DNA from: CAWEZN01 sp964498015
GTDB taxonomy: Bacteria > Zixibacteria > MSB-5A5 > GN15 > PGXB01
Direction: 5' to 3'
Assembly (NCBI GenBank): GCA_964498015.1
Contig: CAZCFT010000002.1
Location: 1-64,000, forward strand
Length of the DNA stretch: 64,000 nucleotides
Positions 26,042-33,761 of the stretch are shown one piece after another. Numbering within the stretch: the stretch's first letter is position 1; each line of letters begins with the position of its first letter. The notes beneath the pieces were generated by a model that had not been told where the DNA came from, made no database searches, and saw only the letters and a program-made list of their open reading frames with translations. Made by a program: the position numbers and the translations under genes.

Positions 26042-28285
26042 ATGTTTTCTCGCCTTAACCTCCGCCAAATTCTTATAATCTTATTCGCGGTCTGTCTCAC
26101 AGTCCGGCTCGGCTTCGTAATCGGGAAGAGACAGGCTCCCGTCATGTGGGATGCCCGAATATATTCATCAGCGGCTGTCGGATTAATCTATTATCTTGAG
26201 AATGGGGGGCAATTCGGACATCCGGAAAAATATTCCTCCTCCGACTCGGCTTTCCAGCAGGCCCAGTTTGATACCTATCTCAATCAATATATAAACGGGG
26301 AACAGATAGAATGGCTGTACTATGGCAAACCGTCAATAGCCGCGGCGCAGGAATATATTTTTATCTCCGGTCCGCTTCTTCCCGCATATCTGGCCGCGAT
26401 TTTCTGGCAAAATATTTTCCCCGATTTTGTTGTCGTAAGATTTATCAATGCAATTATCGACAGCTTTTGTCTTGTCCTTTTATTCTTAATTGCCGATTCG
26501 CTTTTTGGCCGAAAATCCGCCTTGCTGGCCGGTCTATTATATATAATTTACCTGCCGTTTATATTATTAAGCGGCATAGTCTCGCCTGATCCGATAACTA
26601 TTTTTCTGATTCTACTTTCTTTATATCTGATACTGCTTTGGTACAGGAACCGGACGGCAAAATACTTGTACCTTTGCGGTTTGACATTGGGGCTTCTGGT
26701 TCTGGCCAAACCGACCGCTTCATTGCTCTTTGTTCCCTTCCTTATAGGCTTTCTCTACGAACATCGAGCTGATCTGAAAAATGGCCTGGCCTTAATATCA
26801 AAAGCATCGCTTCCATTCCTGGCGGTCACCCTCCCTTGGGTGATAATAACCAGTCTCTACTATGGTCAACCTGCCGTCCGCGATCCTCATTATTCCGAGG
26901 CGAATTTCCGTTCCAGTTCGTCAATTAAGTACGAGGGATACGACCTCGATTATGCCGAAAGGGATTTCTGGATATATCCTGTTTCATACACAATCTCCCA
27001 TGACCCGGGCGGATACGCAAAATTGCTTGTCAAGAAATTCGTACGCCTCTGGTCAAAACCTTTCAATGATTTTAGGCAGTCATTTATAATCACACCGGAC
27101 ATAAGCGCTATTATCCACCTTGTCATCGTGATTTCGGCCCTCTTCGGGATCTTCTACTATTCGTTCGGCTCCGGTACTGGATATATATATCTACTATTAG
27201 TTCCATTGTACTATACCTTTGTGCATGTTATCTTTCATTCTCTGGCCAGATACAACTTGAATCCAATGCCCCTGCTGGTTATTGCCTCAAGCGGGATTTT
27301 GATTAAGGCCCTTGGCTATTTTTGGCGGGCATTTTCCTCCCCGAAAAAAATCCACCGCTTATTGGGGATAATTCTATCTTTGGCGGGCGGGATTTTCATT
27401 CTATCAATTCCCACGAAATTGTTTGTCGATTTTTTTGGACCCGTCCCGGGGAAAACCCTCTCGCTGATTCTTTCCGGCCTGATCCTGCTCGCAATTCTAA
27501 TTTATCTTGGCCGCTTGGTCTATCCATCAATTGGATTTGCAAAAGCATTTTGTGTCACCGCCATACCCGGCATTATCTTATTTGCTGTATCTTTCGTCAT
27601 TGGCTCCACGCCGGAAAATTGGGCCGAATGGAAATACTGCCTGGATAATTCCGATCAGGCGGCCGGGGCCAGAATATATATACCCAAAAGCTTTCGCATA
27701 GCCCCTAAAGAGTCGCCGGGGATAAGGGTAGATCTGCTCGGAGTAAGAGGCGCTGAAAATAAATTTCAGATTTCTATCAATGGATACAAATCGGTATTCT
27801 CCGTCGGTCAGCCGCCGATTAGTTCCAAATACTACAGAAAGGCAACCTATGCTGTTTTTGAGAAGATGCTCGACGTCGGCAAAGAAGAAATCCGACATTG
27901 GTCCTACTTTGAGTTATCATCGAGTGTTTTTAGCGATTTTGTTCAGAGGGACGGCTTTATAGATATTCAGATTGGCCCGCTCGACTCCGGCAGTCTTGAT
28001 AAGCCCATCACCCTATTTGGAAATCATCCTTTGACCGGCGCCGACTCGGCCTCAATTCCCGATCTGAATCGTTCCTCCAGTGAGAGATTTATTGATAAGG
28101 GCGATCCAAGAGTCTGGATAAATTATCCTCTTTCGTCTGACTCGGTTATATCCTATTTTATATCAGATAAAAAATTGGATCAGGTAACGAAAGATGACCT
28201 GTCTCCCGTGATTGGGAAACAGACCGGCCGTTACCGGATTTACATAGAAATAGAAAGGTATGATAAGAGCGTCGTTTATTTTTAG
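26042..28285 (+). CDS. GT-C family (PMT/ArnT-like) membrane glycosyltransferase
   Basis: 747 residues with about 12 membrane helices and a first periplasmic loop carrying the acidic motif MWDARIYSSAA, as in GT39/GT83 enzymes that use polyprenyl-phosphate sugars. The C-terminal 170 residues form a soluble periplasmic domain of beta-sandwich character. With the GT2 synthases in the same operon this gives a donor-synthesis and periplasmic-transfer pathway (inference). Confidence 0.88.
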   Translation: MFSRLNLRQILIILFAVCLTVRLGFVIGKRQAPVMWDARIYSSAAVGLIYYLENGGQFGHPEKYSSSDSAFQQAQFDTYLNQYINGEQIEWLYYGKPSIAAAQEYIFISGPLLPAYLAAIFWQNIFPDFVVVRFINAIIDSFCLVLLFLIADSLFGRKSALLAGLLYIIYLPFILLSGIVSPDPITIFLILLSLYLILLWYRNRTAKYLYLCGLTLGLLVLAKPTASLLFVPFLIGFLYEHRADLKNGLALISKASLPFLAVTLPWVIITSLYYGQPAVRDPHYSEANFRSSSSIKYEGYDLDYAERDFWIYPVSYTISHDPGGYAKLLVKKFVRLWSKPFNDFRQSFIITPDISAIIHLVIVISALFGIFYYSFGSGTGYIYLLLVPLYYTFVHVIFHSLARYNLNPMPLLVIASSGILIKALGYFWRAFSSPKKIHRLLGIILSLAGGIFILSIPTKLFVDFFGPVPGKTLSLILSGLILLAILIYLGRLVYPSIGFAKAFCVTAIPGIILFAVSFVIGSTPENWAEWKYCLDNSDQAAGARIYIPKSFRIAPKESPGIRVDLLGVRGAENKFQISINGYKSVFSVGQPPISSKYYRKATYAVFEKMLDVGKEEIRHWSYFELSSSVFSDFVQRDGFIDIQIGPLDSGSLDKPITLFGNHPLTGADSASIPDLNRSSSERFIDKGDPRVWINYPLSSDSVISYFISDKKLDQVTKDDLSPVIGKQTGRYRIYIEIERYDKSVVYF

Positions 28286-28297
28286 GTGATCAAATTT

Positions 28298-29305
28298 ATG
28301 AATATTGGAATAATTGGATGCGGATATTGGGGGCCTAATCTCATCAGAAATTTCAATCTGCTGGAAGATGCCAGGGTTATAGGCGTTTCGGATCTTCGGG
28401 AGGACAGGGTAAAATATATTTCAAGGCTCTACCCCAATATTGAGATCATCACAAAAGACTGCAATGAACTATTGCGCCACAGAAATATCGATGCCATCGT
28501 GATTGCCACCCCGGTCTCGACTCATTTTCCCCTCGGCATGGAAGCGTTGGAAAATGGGAAGCATGTTCTCATGGAGAAGCCGATGACCGCCACGTCGGAG
28601 CAAGCTGAGGTCCTTATCGAGACGGCCGAAAGAAAAAAGCTGACCCTGATGGTCGATCATACTTTCATCTATACGGGAGCGGTTAGAAAAATCAAGGAGA
28701 TAATTAACAGCGGCGAACTCGGCGAGCTGTACTATTTTGATTCTGTGCGCGTAAATCTTGGTTTATTTCAACATGACATAAATGTTGTCTGGGATCTGGC
28801 TCCGCATGACGTAGCAATAATGGATTACCTTTTGGCGCAAAATGCACGAACCATATCGGCTACAGGCGTGGCTCATTTTGACAGCGAAATAGAAAATATC
28901 GCCTATATTTCGATAGGATTTGATTCTCATCTGATAGGACATATTCATGTCAATTGGCTGGCGCCGGTGAAAGTGCGCAAGACTCTTATCTGCGGCTCCA
29001 AAAAAATGATAGTTTATGATGATGTTGAACCGTCGGAGAAGATCAAAATATATGATAAGGGAGTGGATTATGTCAAAAGCCGGGAAGATGTCTATGATAT
29101 TCTCGTGCAATATAGAACGGGCGATATGATGGCGCCAAAAATTGAATTGACTGAGGCGTTGGGCCTGGTTGCCAAAGAATTTGTCAGTTCGATTTCTGAA
29201 AAGAAAGCGCCTCTGACTGATGGAAAATCGGGTTTGAGAGTCGTCAGAATTCTCGAGGCGGCCAATCAATCCCTGAAACAGGGAGGCAAAGTGATTACAT
29301 TATGA
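28298..29305 (+). CDS. Gfo/Idh/MocA-family sugar dehydrogenase (WlbA/WbpB-like)
   Basis: 335 residues from the ATG preceded by AGGTGA. A GTG twelve bases upstream is the alternative start. Rossmann motif GIIGCGYWGPN and catalytic lysine motif LMEKPM. The pattern is closest to UDP-GlcNAcA 3-dehydrogenase (WlbA/WbpB). The next gene, overlapping by 4 bases, is the acyltransferase of the same pathway. The aminotransferase step between them is not encoded here. Confidence 0.9.
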   Translation: MNIGIIGCGYWGPNLIRNFNLLEDARVIGVSDLREDRVKYISRLYPNIEIITKDCNELLRHRNIDAIVIATPVSTHFPLGMEALENGKHVLMEKPMTATSEQAEVLIETAERKKLTLMVDHTFIYTGAVRKIKEIINSGELGELYYFDSVRVNLGLFQHDINVVWDLAPHDVAIMDYLLAQNARTISATGVAHFDSEIENIAYISIGFDSHLIGHIHVNWLAPVKVRKTLICGSKKMIVYDDVEPSEKIKIYDKGVDYVKSREDVYDILVQYRTGDMMAPKIELTEALGLVAKEFVSSISEKKAPLTDGKSGLRVVRILEAANQSLKQGGKVITL

Positions 29306-29985
29306 AAAATCTGCAAATATTAGGCGATGTGAAAATATTTGATAACGTTTCCATTGGCGCAGGCGCTGTTATATATGGCCCGGCGATACTCGGCCAACCC
29401 CCGCGTGGGAGAAAAGAAGGCGAACTCGCGCTGACAATCGGGATAAATTCGGTCATCCGACCATTCACGACCATCTATGCCGGGACTGTCATCGGCGATA
29501 ATTTCCAAACCGGACAGGGTTCTTCAATCAGGGAAAACAATATCATCGGAAATAATGTCTCCGTCGGCACCAATGCAGTTCTTGAATTCGAAAACAAAAT
29601 CGGGAATTTCTGCAGAATACATTCGGGATGCTTTCTGGAAATGGTGACACTCGGGAATTATGTGTTCATCGGCCCCAATGCTGTCTTCACTGATGACCCC
29701 CATCCAATGAATTGCCCCAGATATAAAGAATGCGGCGGTGGAGCCATTGTTGGCGACCTTGTCAAAATCGGCGCTAATTGCACTTTCCTTCCCGCCGTGA
29801 AAATCGGGCGGGGGGCATTGATCGGAGCCGGCTCGGTGGTCGTTTCTAATATCCCCGCTATGATGGTAGCGGCGGGAAATCCGGCAAAGGTCATCAAAGC
29901 CGTGAATGAATTAACCTGCCGAATAAATGCTTACAAGAGACCTTATCTCTGGCCGCCCTATACCGAAACCGACAACGATAAGTAA
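29302..29985 (+). CDS. Left-handed beta-helix (hexapeptide) acyltransferase, WbpD-like
   Basis: 227 residues of hexapeptide repeats ([LIV]-G-x4) ending with the typical GNPAKVIKAV. The family active-site region FTDDPHPMN is present. It probably N-acetylates a 3-amino UDP-sugar made with the help of the upstream dehydrogenase. The ATG overlaps the upstream stop (ATGA), and the downstream GT2 start overlaps by one base (TAATG). Confidence 0.9.
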   Translation: MKNLQILGDVKIFDNVSIGAGAVIYGPAILGQPPRGRKEGELALTIGINSVIRPFTTIYAGTVIGDNFQTGQGSSIRENNIIGNNVSVGTNAVLEFENKIGNFCRIHSGCFLEMVTLGNYVFIGPNAVFTDDPHPMNCPRYKECGGGAIVGDLVKIGANCTFLPAVKIGRGALIGAGSVVVSNIPAMMVAAGNPAKVIKAVNELTCRINAYKRPYLWPPYTETDNDK

Positions 29986-30701
29986 TGCCGCGTCACGATA
30001 TTTTGGTCGCTCTTTTCTCCTTCAATGAAGGGGAAAAACTTAAAAGTATCATTTCCCAATTTCCATCCGATAGACCTTATGATCTCCTTTTTGTCGATGA
30101 TGGCTCCAACGACGGGAGCTTTGAATTTCTGAAAGAAAATAATTATGAAGTAATCAGGCATGAAACAAACCGGGGAATAGGTTGTGGCATTCGGGAAGCG
30201 ATTTCCTTTGGACGACAGAACGATTACAAGATATTAGTCATTATGGCGGCCAATGGAAAAATGCGCCCGACAGAAATTTCCCGACTGACTGATCCCATTA
30301 TCAACGAAGGGTATGATTATCTGCAAGGGTCGAGGAATCTACCCGGCGGGCAATCGCCCCATTTGCCTTTTTTCAGGAAGGTCATGATCAACCTTTTTAC
30401 CGAGATCGTCAATCTTTTTATGGAGTTCAAAGGAACCGATATCACGTGCGGTTTCCGGGCCTATAAACTTTCGCTGTTTAGTAATCCCCGTTTCAATCTT
30501 GACCAGAGTTGGCTTGATAAATATGAAATGGAGTACTACATACATTATCATGTACTCAAAGGAGGATATCGCGTGAAAGAAGCTCCGGTATCGATGGTTT
30601 ACCCGGCCCAGACCAAAGATTACAGCAAAATAAAACCTTTTAGCGGCTGGTGGTCGATGGTACGGCCGTGGATTTACTTGATTCTCAAAATTAGGAAATA
30701 G
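29985..30701 (+). CDS. Family 2 glycosyltransferase paralog with altered donor motif
   Basis: 238 residues, clearly related to the GT2 at 24332 across the whole length, including the same C-terminal WW-x5-P-x2-YL-LK-RK ending. The nucleotide loop DDGSNDGS is kept. Where the paralog has SGDDQHEP this protein reads MAANGKMRP, so the metal-binding aspartates are missing. It may be catalytically altered or a non-catalytic partner. It is the last gene of the operon, followed by a terminator about 95 nt downstream. Confidence 0.9.
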   Translation: MPRHDILVALFSFNEGEKLKSIISQFPSDRPYDLLFVDDGSNDGSFEFLKENNYEVIRHETNRGIGCGIREAISFGRQNDYKILVIMAANGKMRPTEISRLTDPIINEGYDYLQGSRNLPGGQSPHLPFFRKVMINLFTEIVNLFMEFKGTDITCGFRAYKLSLFSNPRFNLDQSWLDKYEMEYYIHYHVLKGGYRVKEAPVSMVYPAQTKDYSKIKPFSGWWSMVRPWIYLILKIRK

Positions 30702-30798
30702 CCGGAACAAATGCTTGCCTTCGCCTGTATATAATATCAGTTGGTGGATGGTGCAGATGATGCCGCTGGACCGGGGAAAACGGCTGGCGGCGGATTAA

Positions 30799-30827
30799 CT
30801 CGGCTTAAGGATGAGCCGGGTTTTTTT
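30799..30827 (+). terminator. Intrinsic terminator of the glycan operon
   Basis: Stem CTCGGCT / AGCCGGG (one G-U pair), 8-base loop, then seven T. It lies about 95 nt after the last glycosyltransferase stop. Confidence 0.85.
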
Positions 30828-30940
30828 GAGGTTTAACTTCTCATCTCGGCGTCAAGAATCTCTTTGTGCGATGTCAGGAACCCTGAGGCTGTCCCACAAG
30901 TTGAAAAGTTTCGGCCGTCATGCTCCGGCTCCCGACGGAC

Positions 30941-30977
30941 TGGGTCTTGTCTCGACCATGGGTCGAGATGTGACCCA
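30941..30977. repeat. Two-tier hairpin element
   Basis: TGGGTC-ttg-TCTCGACC-atg-GGTCGAGA-tgt-GACCCA: two nested perfect stems separated by symmetric 3-nt internal loops. It is not followed by a T tract, so it is not a standard terminator. Probably part of a mobile or dispersed intergenic element. Confidence 0.7.
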
Positions 30978-31060
30978 GCGACAGCAATTCCTTGGGCCGC
31001 AATGGGCGCCGGTTCACACGCCGCCAATAAAATTGTGGTCGCAAGAACCGCGCAACGTTT

Positions 31061-31128
31061 GTACCCCATCCAGAGCCCCCGCCTTGCGGGACGCCGGATG
31101 GGTTCTATTGAACATCCCAATATGCCGA
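31061..31128. repeat. Dispersed intergenic element, copy 1
   Basis: Starts GTACCCC, contains CCCATCC...GGATGGG arms around a C-rich core (CCCCCGCC, GCGGGACG). It aligns over about 50 bases with 51960-52010 in the same orientation. No coding potential is shared between the copies. Confidence 0.65.
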
Positions 31129-31166
31129 TTCTCACGCAAGCACAAATGAGGTCCCTATTATAAATA

Positions 31167-31194
31167 GTAGTGGCGTCTCGCGAGACGCCACTAC
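31167..31194. repeat. Perfect 28-bp palindrome
   Basis: GTAGTGGCGTCTCG followed directly by CGAGACGCCACTAC, with no central spacer. A palindrome this long would extrude as a cruciform or fold as a 14-bp RNA hairpin. It has the character of a REP/MITE-like unit. Confidence 0.8.
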
Positions 31195-31283
31195 GGGGTA
31201 TCATTTTCGACGGGAACTTTCCCTTCGCATTCTTGTTCGTTTATCATAGACCATAATAGTCCAATAATAAAAGGAGTCCTGAA

Positions 31284-31664
31284 ATGAGAAAAATAAATTC
31301 GAGAATGCCAATCGTCCTATTCGCCCTGATAGCGGTCATTGCTCTCGTATCCTGCTCCAAAAACAGCGATTATGGGACAAACCCCAACAACAGCGGCGGA
31401 AATAATGTGGGCGACAGCTCCATCTCCATAAGCGGCTTCAAATTTTCCCCGGCCCCCCTGAGAGTCAAAGCAGGCACGACTGTCACCTGGACCAATAAAG
31501 ACTCTGCCCCGCATACGGTGACCAGCGATAATGGAGCCTTTACTTCCTCGGGAAATCTGAACCAAAATAATTTCTATGCCTTCAAATTTGTCACAGCCGG
31601 AACCTTTCCCTATCATTGTAGCATTCATCCATCCATGACCGGCTCGGTCATCGTCACTCAGTAA
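31284..31664 (+). CDS. Cupredoxin (plastocyanin/azurin-like) lipoprotein
   Basis: 126 residues preceded by AAAGGAG. Lipoprotein signal with lipobox LVSC (C24). The mature part is a single blue-copper domain with the ligand set H77 (APHTVT), C112, H115 and M118 (HCSIHPSM), giving a type 1 copper site. It is an envelope-tethered one-electron carrier and could exchange electrons with periplasmic cytochromes such as those encoded at 12.8-17 kb (inference). Monocistronic or co-transcribed with the next gene. Confidence 0.93.
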   Translation: MRKINSRMPIVLFALIAVIALVSCSKNSDYGTNPNNSGGNNVGDSSISISGFKFSPAPLRVKAGTTVTWTNKDSAPHTVTSDNGAFTSSGNLNQNNFYAFKFVTAGTFPYHCSIHPSMTGSVIVTQ

Positions 31665-31673
31665 GTTTGATTC

Positions 31674-31702
31674 TTGACAGCAATGCCCTAATGACCTATC
31701 TT
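31674..31702 (+). promoter_or_regulatory. Sigma70-type promoter before the 189-residue membrane protein gene
   Basis: TTGACA (31674-31679), 17 bp, TATCTT (31697-31702), predicted start near 31709, directly after the cupredoxin stop. The -10 lies in the 5' arm of the hairpin described next. Confidence 0.55.
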
Positions 31703-31724
31703 CCCGACACGGAGGATAGGTCAT
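31691..31724 (+). promoter_or_regulatory. Hairpin that buries a Shine-Dalgarno sequence
   Basis: ATGACCTATCTTCC pairs with GGAGGATAGGTCAT through 14 pairs (one G-U) around a 6-base loop. The GGAGG ribosome site for the gene starting at 31728 is in the 3' arm. In read-through RNA from the cupredoxin gene the site would be sequestered. RNA started at the local promoter (about 31709) would lack the 5' arm and be free. Confidence 0.55.
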
Positions 31725-31727
31725 AAT

Positions 31728-32297
31728 ATGACTAAGACCGGTTTTAAAATTTTTTCCATCATTTTTCTAATTTCTATAATCATTATCATTGCCATATTGA
31801 GGTCATGCCGTTCGGCCGATCGGGAAGGAGCCAAGAATCAGTCAATTCAGACGCAAAATCCACGTTCGGATGAAAGCCTTTATGCCCGAAAATCAGGCGA
31901 TTCTACCAGGTTCTATCTCGACTCAATCAAGACCCTTGAGACGTATTATCGCGCTCAAATTGCGCGCATCTTAATTCAGCGCGGCAATGATTCCACTCGC
32001 ATTTATGCCGACTCGATAAAAAGATTAGAAAGCCTTTATCAATCCCAGATTGAAAGCCTTAAAGTCTCCCAAAATATCAGTCGTATTGCCGACAGTACGA
32101 GATTGGCAGAGAATAGCGCTAATTCTCTAATGGTTGAAAAAATGCTCATTGAATATGATTCGCTCACGAAATCTTTACCTCAGGACCTGGGCCTCCGAGA
32201 AAGGGAGATTGCAAGGACGCAATTGTGTCTCCAGCTGGCGCAAAAATATAATATCGCCCCCGATTCCCTGCAAAAAATAATGCAGGAAAGACGCTGA
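31728..32297 (+). CDS. Membrane-anchored repeat/coiled-coil protein, function unknown
   Basis: 189 residues: one N-terminal membrane segment (about 8-25), a polar linker, then two copies of a unit DSTRxYxDSIKxLExxYxxQI with a 30-residue period (D58 and D88) and a shortened third copy near D122. The repeats are strongly helical and charged, consistent with a coiled coil facing the periplasm. I recognise no family. It is followed 25 bases later by a sigma-region-4-like gene, so the two may be one unit. Confidence 0.75.
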   Translation: MTKTGFKIFSIIFLISIIIIIAILRSCRSADREGAKNQSIQTQNPRSDESLYARKSGDSTRFYLDSIKTLETYYRAQIARILIQRGNDSTRIYADSIKRLESLYQSQIESLKVSQNISRIADSTRLAENSANSLMVEKMLIEYDSLTKSLPQDLGLREREIARTQLCLQLAQKYNIAPDSLQKIMQERR

Positions 32298-32322
32298 ATC
32301 TATCCTACGAATAAAATACCGC

Positions 32323-32628
32323 ATGTCATCCTCCTTTGCCGAAATACTCGTTGACCGACTGATTATTGAGTCTTTCTCTCAGGAGAAATCTCCCTACCAT
32401 TGGCCGCCGCTTGATGAGAAGAAGCAGGCTGAGTTCGAGCGTCTGAGGGGACGACTGAAATGGCACATAAATCATTCCTTGTCGAAAAGGCAGAAGGAAG
32501 TGCTCAAGCTTTATCTTCTGGGGAAAAAACAAGAGGAAATCGGAATGATCTTGGGAGTTAAGCAACAAGTCGTCAACATTTATAAGCATCGCGCTATCAA
32601 TAAGTTAAGGCGTCTCATGAATTCTTGA
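32323..32628 (+). CDS. Small sigma-70 region 4-like helix-turn-helix protein
   Basis: 101 residues. The C-terminal half (SKRQKEVLKLYLLGKKQEEIGMILGVKQQVVNIYKHRAINKLRR region) is a sigma-70 region 4 / sigma-factor-like HTH. No region 2 precedes it, so it cannot be a complete sigma factor. The N-terminal 40 residues are unassigned. It may be a DNA-binding adaptor or anti/co-sigma regulator. Its upstream neighbour is the membrane coiled-coil protein. Confidence 0.8.
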   Translation: MSSSFAEILVDRLIIESFSQEKSPYHWPPLDEKKQAEFERLRGRLKWHINHSLSKRQKEVLKLYLLGKKQEEIGMILGVKQQVVNIYKHRAINKLRRLMNS

Positions 32629-32866
32629 AGTGTATGTTAAGCGCCCTATATATGGAAGAAGATAAAATATACTACTCTTTACTGCCGTAGTACTTACTGG
32701 AGATACAACACTTTCCTCACGGTGCTGGAAAAACTGAATAGGTTCAATTAGCGAAGCTGAAGGAGGTGGTTTCAGGTTTTAAGAATTTTGCCCCTTAGCA
32801 GGCCCGCCATTCATTAACAGCAACAGCCCCTTTAACCCACTATAAAGGCTGGCAGGGGAAGAGTAT

Positions 32867-33070
32867 ATGCCATTGAGAAAAGAAGAAGAAGATTTCGCCA
32901 GAGTCGGAGTTAAGGACTGCTGGCACCCGTATGGATTGCAAGGACTGAGCCCGGATAAATTTGCGGTGGTGGCATCGCAGATTTTGAAGGGGGATTTTAA
33001 CCTGTTAAATATGAAACCGAGGAAAAAAGGGCGCCAGGACCATTCCGGGCAAATACAAATGATCTGGTAA
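32867..33070 (+). CDS. Small 67-residue protein of unknown function
   Basis: Starts at an ATG five bases after GGGGAAG and ends before an intrinsic terminator 43 bases downstream, which supports a real short gene. Acidic N-terminus (RKEEEDFARVG), a central motif KDCWHPYGLQGLSPDKFAVVA and a basic C-terminus (KPRKKGRQD). The 238 bases upstream (32629-32866) hold no clear gene or promoter. I recognise no family. Confidence 0.6.
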   Translation: MPLRKEEEDFARVGVKDCWHPYGLQGLSPDKFAVVASQILKGDFNLLNMKPRKKGRQDHSGQIQMIW

Positions 33071-33112
33071 TTTCCGTAAGCAATAGGTTGGATATCAAGT
33101 TAGACGGTTTTG

Positions 33113-33139
33113 AGGTCGGCTGAAAGGCCGGCCTTTTTT
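33113..33139 (+). terminator. Intrinsic terminator
   Basis: AGGTCGGC / GCCGGCCT stem (one T-G pair), 6-base loop, then a run of five further T. It ends the small-gene transcript. Confidence 0.85.
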
Positions 33140-33159
33140 ATATGCCTTGATTTGAGGTA

Positions 33160-33187
33160 TTGACATTTTTCTCGATAAAATTATATT
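33160..33187 (+). promoter_or_regulatory. Sigma70-type promoter for the rhodanese gene pair
   Basis: TTGACA (33160-33165), 16 bp, TATATT (33182-33187). Predicted start near 33194, about 70 nt ahead of the coding region. Confidence 0.65.
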
Positions 33188-33262
33188 GCCGCCCGACTTA
33201 CAAGCCTGTGGCTTATTTATTATCGTTATGAACCGACGGCGAAAAGGATTGTAAAACCATTT

Positions 33263-33760
33263 ATGGCATCTCGGATTAGGCAGGCCGCAGTGATTATCAT
33301 TATCTCAGGCGTCTTGGCCACGGTATTTAATTCCCTGTCATCCCAAAGCATTCCTTTGCGCGGAAGCTGGCCGTCGATGGCGGGCTCTGATTCGATAATT
33401 GTCCCACCTTCAGCCGCAGAAGGAGATCCCCCCTTTATTTCACTTGATGAGGCCGCGGCAAAATTCCAGTCCAAAAAAACGATCTTCTTGGATGCGCGCG
33501 AACCGGAAGATTATTCTTCCGGTCATATTCGAGCCGCTATTAACCTTCCCTTCGAGCGGCTTGATGAATACTGGGGAAAAGTCGTTGATTCACTTCCCAA
33601 GAGTGGGGAAATAGTGACCTATTGCTCGGGCGATGAGTGCGAGTCCTCTCTTTTTCTGGGAAGAGAGCTCGTTGCCAGAGGGTATAATAAAATCTTGGTC
33701 TTCTATGGCGGCTGGCGGGAGTGGGAAAAAGCCCGACTTCCAATAGAGAAATTGAACTGA
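33263..33760 (+). CDS. Membrane-anchored rhodanese-like sulfurtransferase
   Basis: 165 residues: an N-terminal membrane anchor or uncleaved signal (about 7-25), then one rhodanese domain with FLDAREPEDYSSGHI and the active-site cysteine in TYCSGDECESS. It probably handles persulfide sulfur in the periplasm. The following gene starts two bases later and encodes a MauE/DoxX-like membrane protein, a common partner in thiol or sulfur oxidation systems. Substrate unknown. Confidence 0.9.
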   Translation: MASRIRQAAVIIIISGVLATVFNSLSSQSIPLRGSWPSMAGSDSIIVPPSAAEGDPPFISLDEAAAKFQSKKTIFLDAREPEDYSSGHIRAAINLPFERLDEYWGKVVDSLPKSGEIVTYCSGDECESSLFLGRELVARGYNKILVFYGGWREWEKARLPIEKLN

Positions 33761-33761
33761 C

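Larger units (their letters stand above)
30702..31283. other. Repeat-rich intergenic island
   Basis: 582 bases with no convincing gene. It holds the operon terminator, a two-tier hairpin (30941-30977), one copy of a dispersed element (31061-31128) and a 28-bp palindrome (31167-31194). The right end is the leader of the cupredoxin gene. The composition is visibly more GC-rich than the flanking genes between about 30880 and 31100. Confidence 0.7.

Noticed and set aside
32629..32866. A riboswitch before the 67-residue gene
   Set aside because: I could not match the sequence to any known aptamer core; the short inverted repeat is too weak alone.
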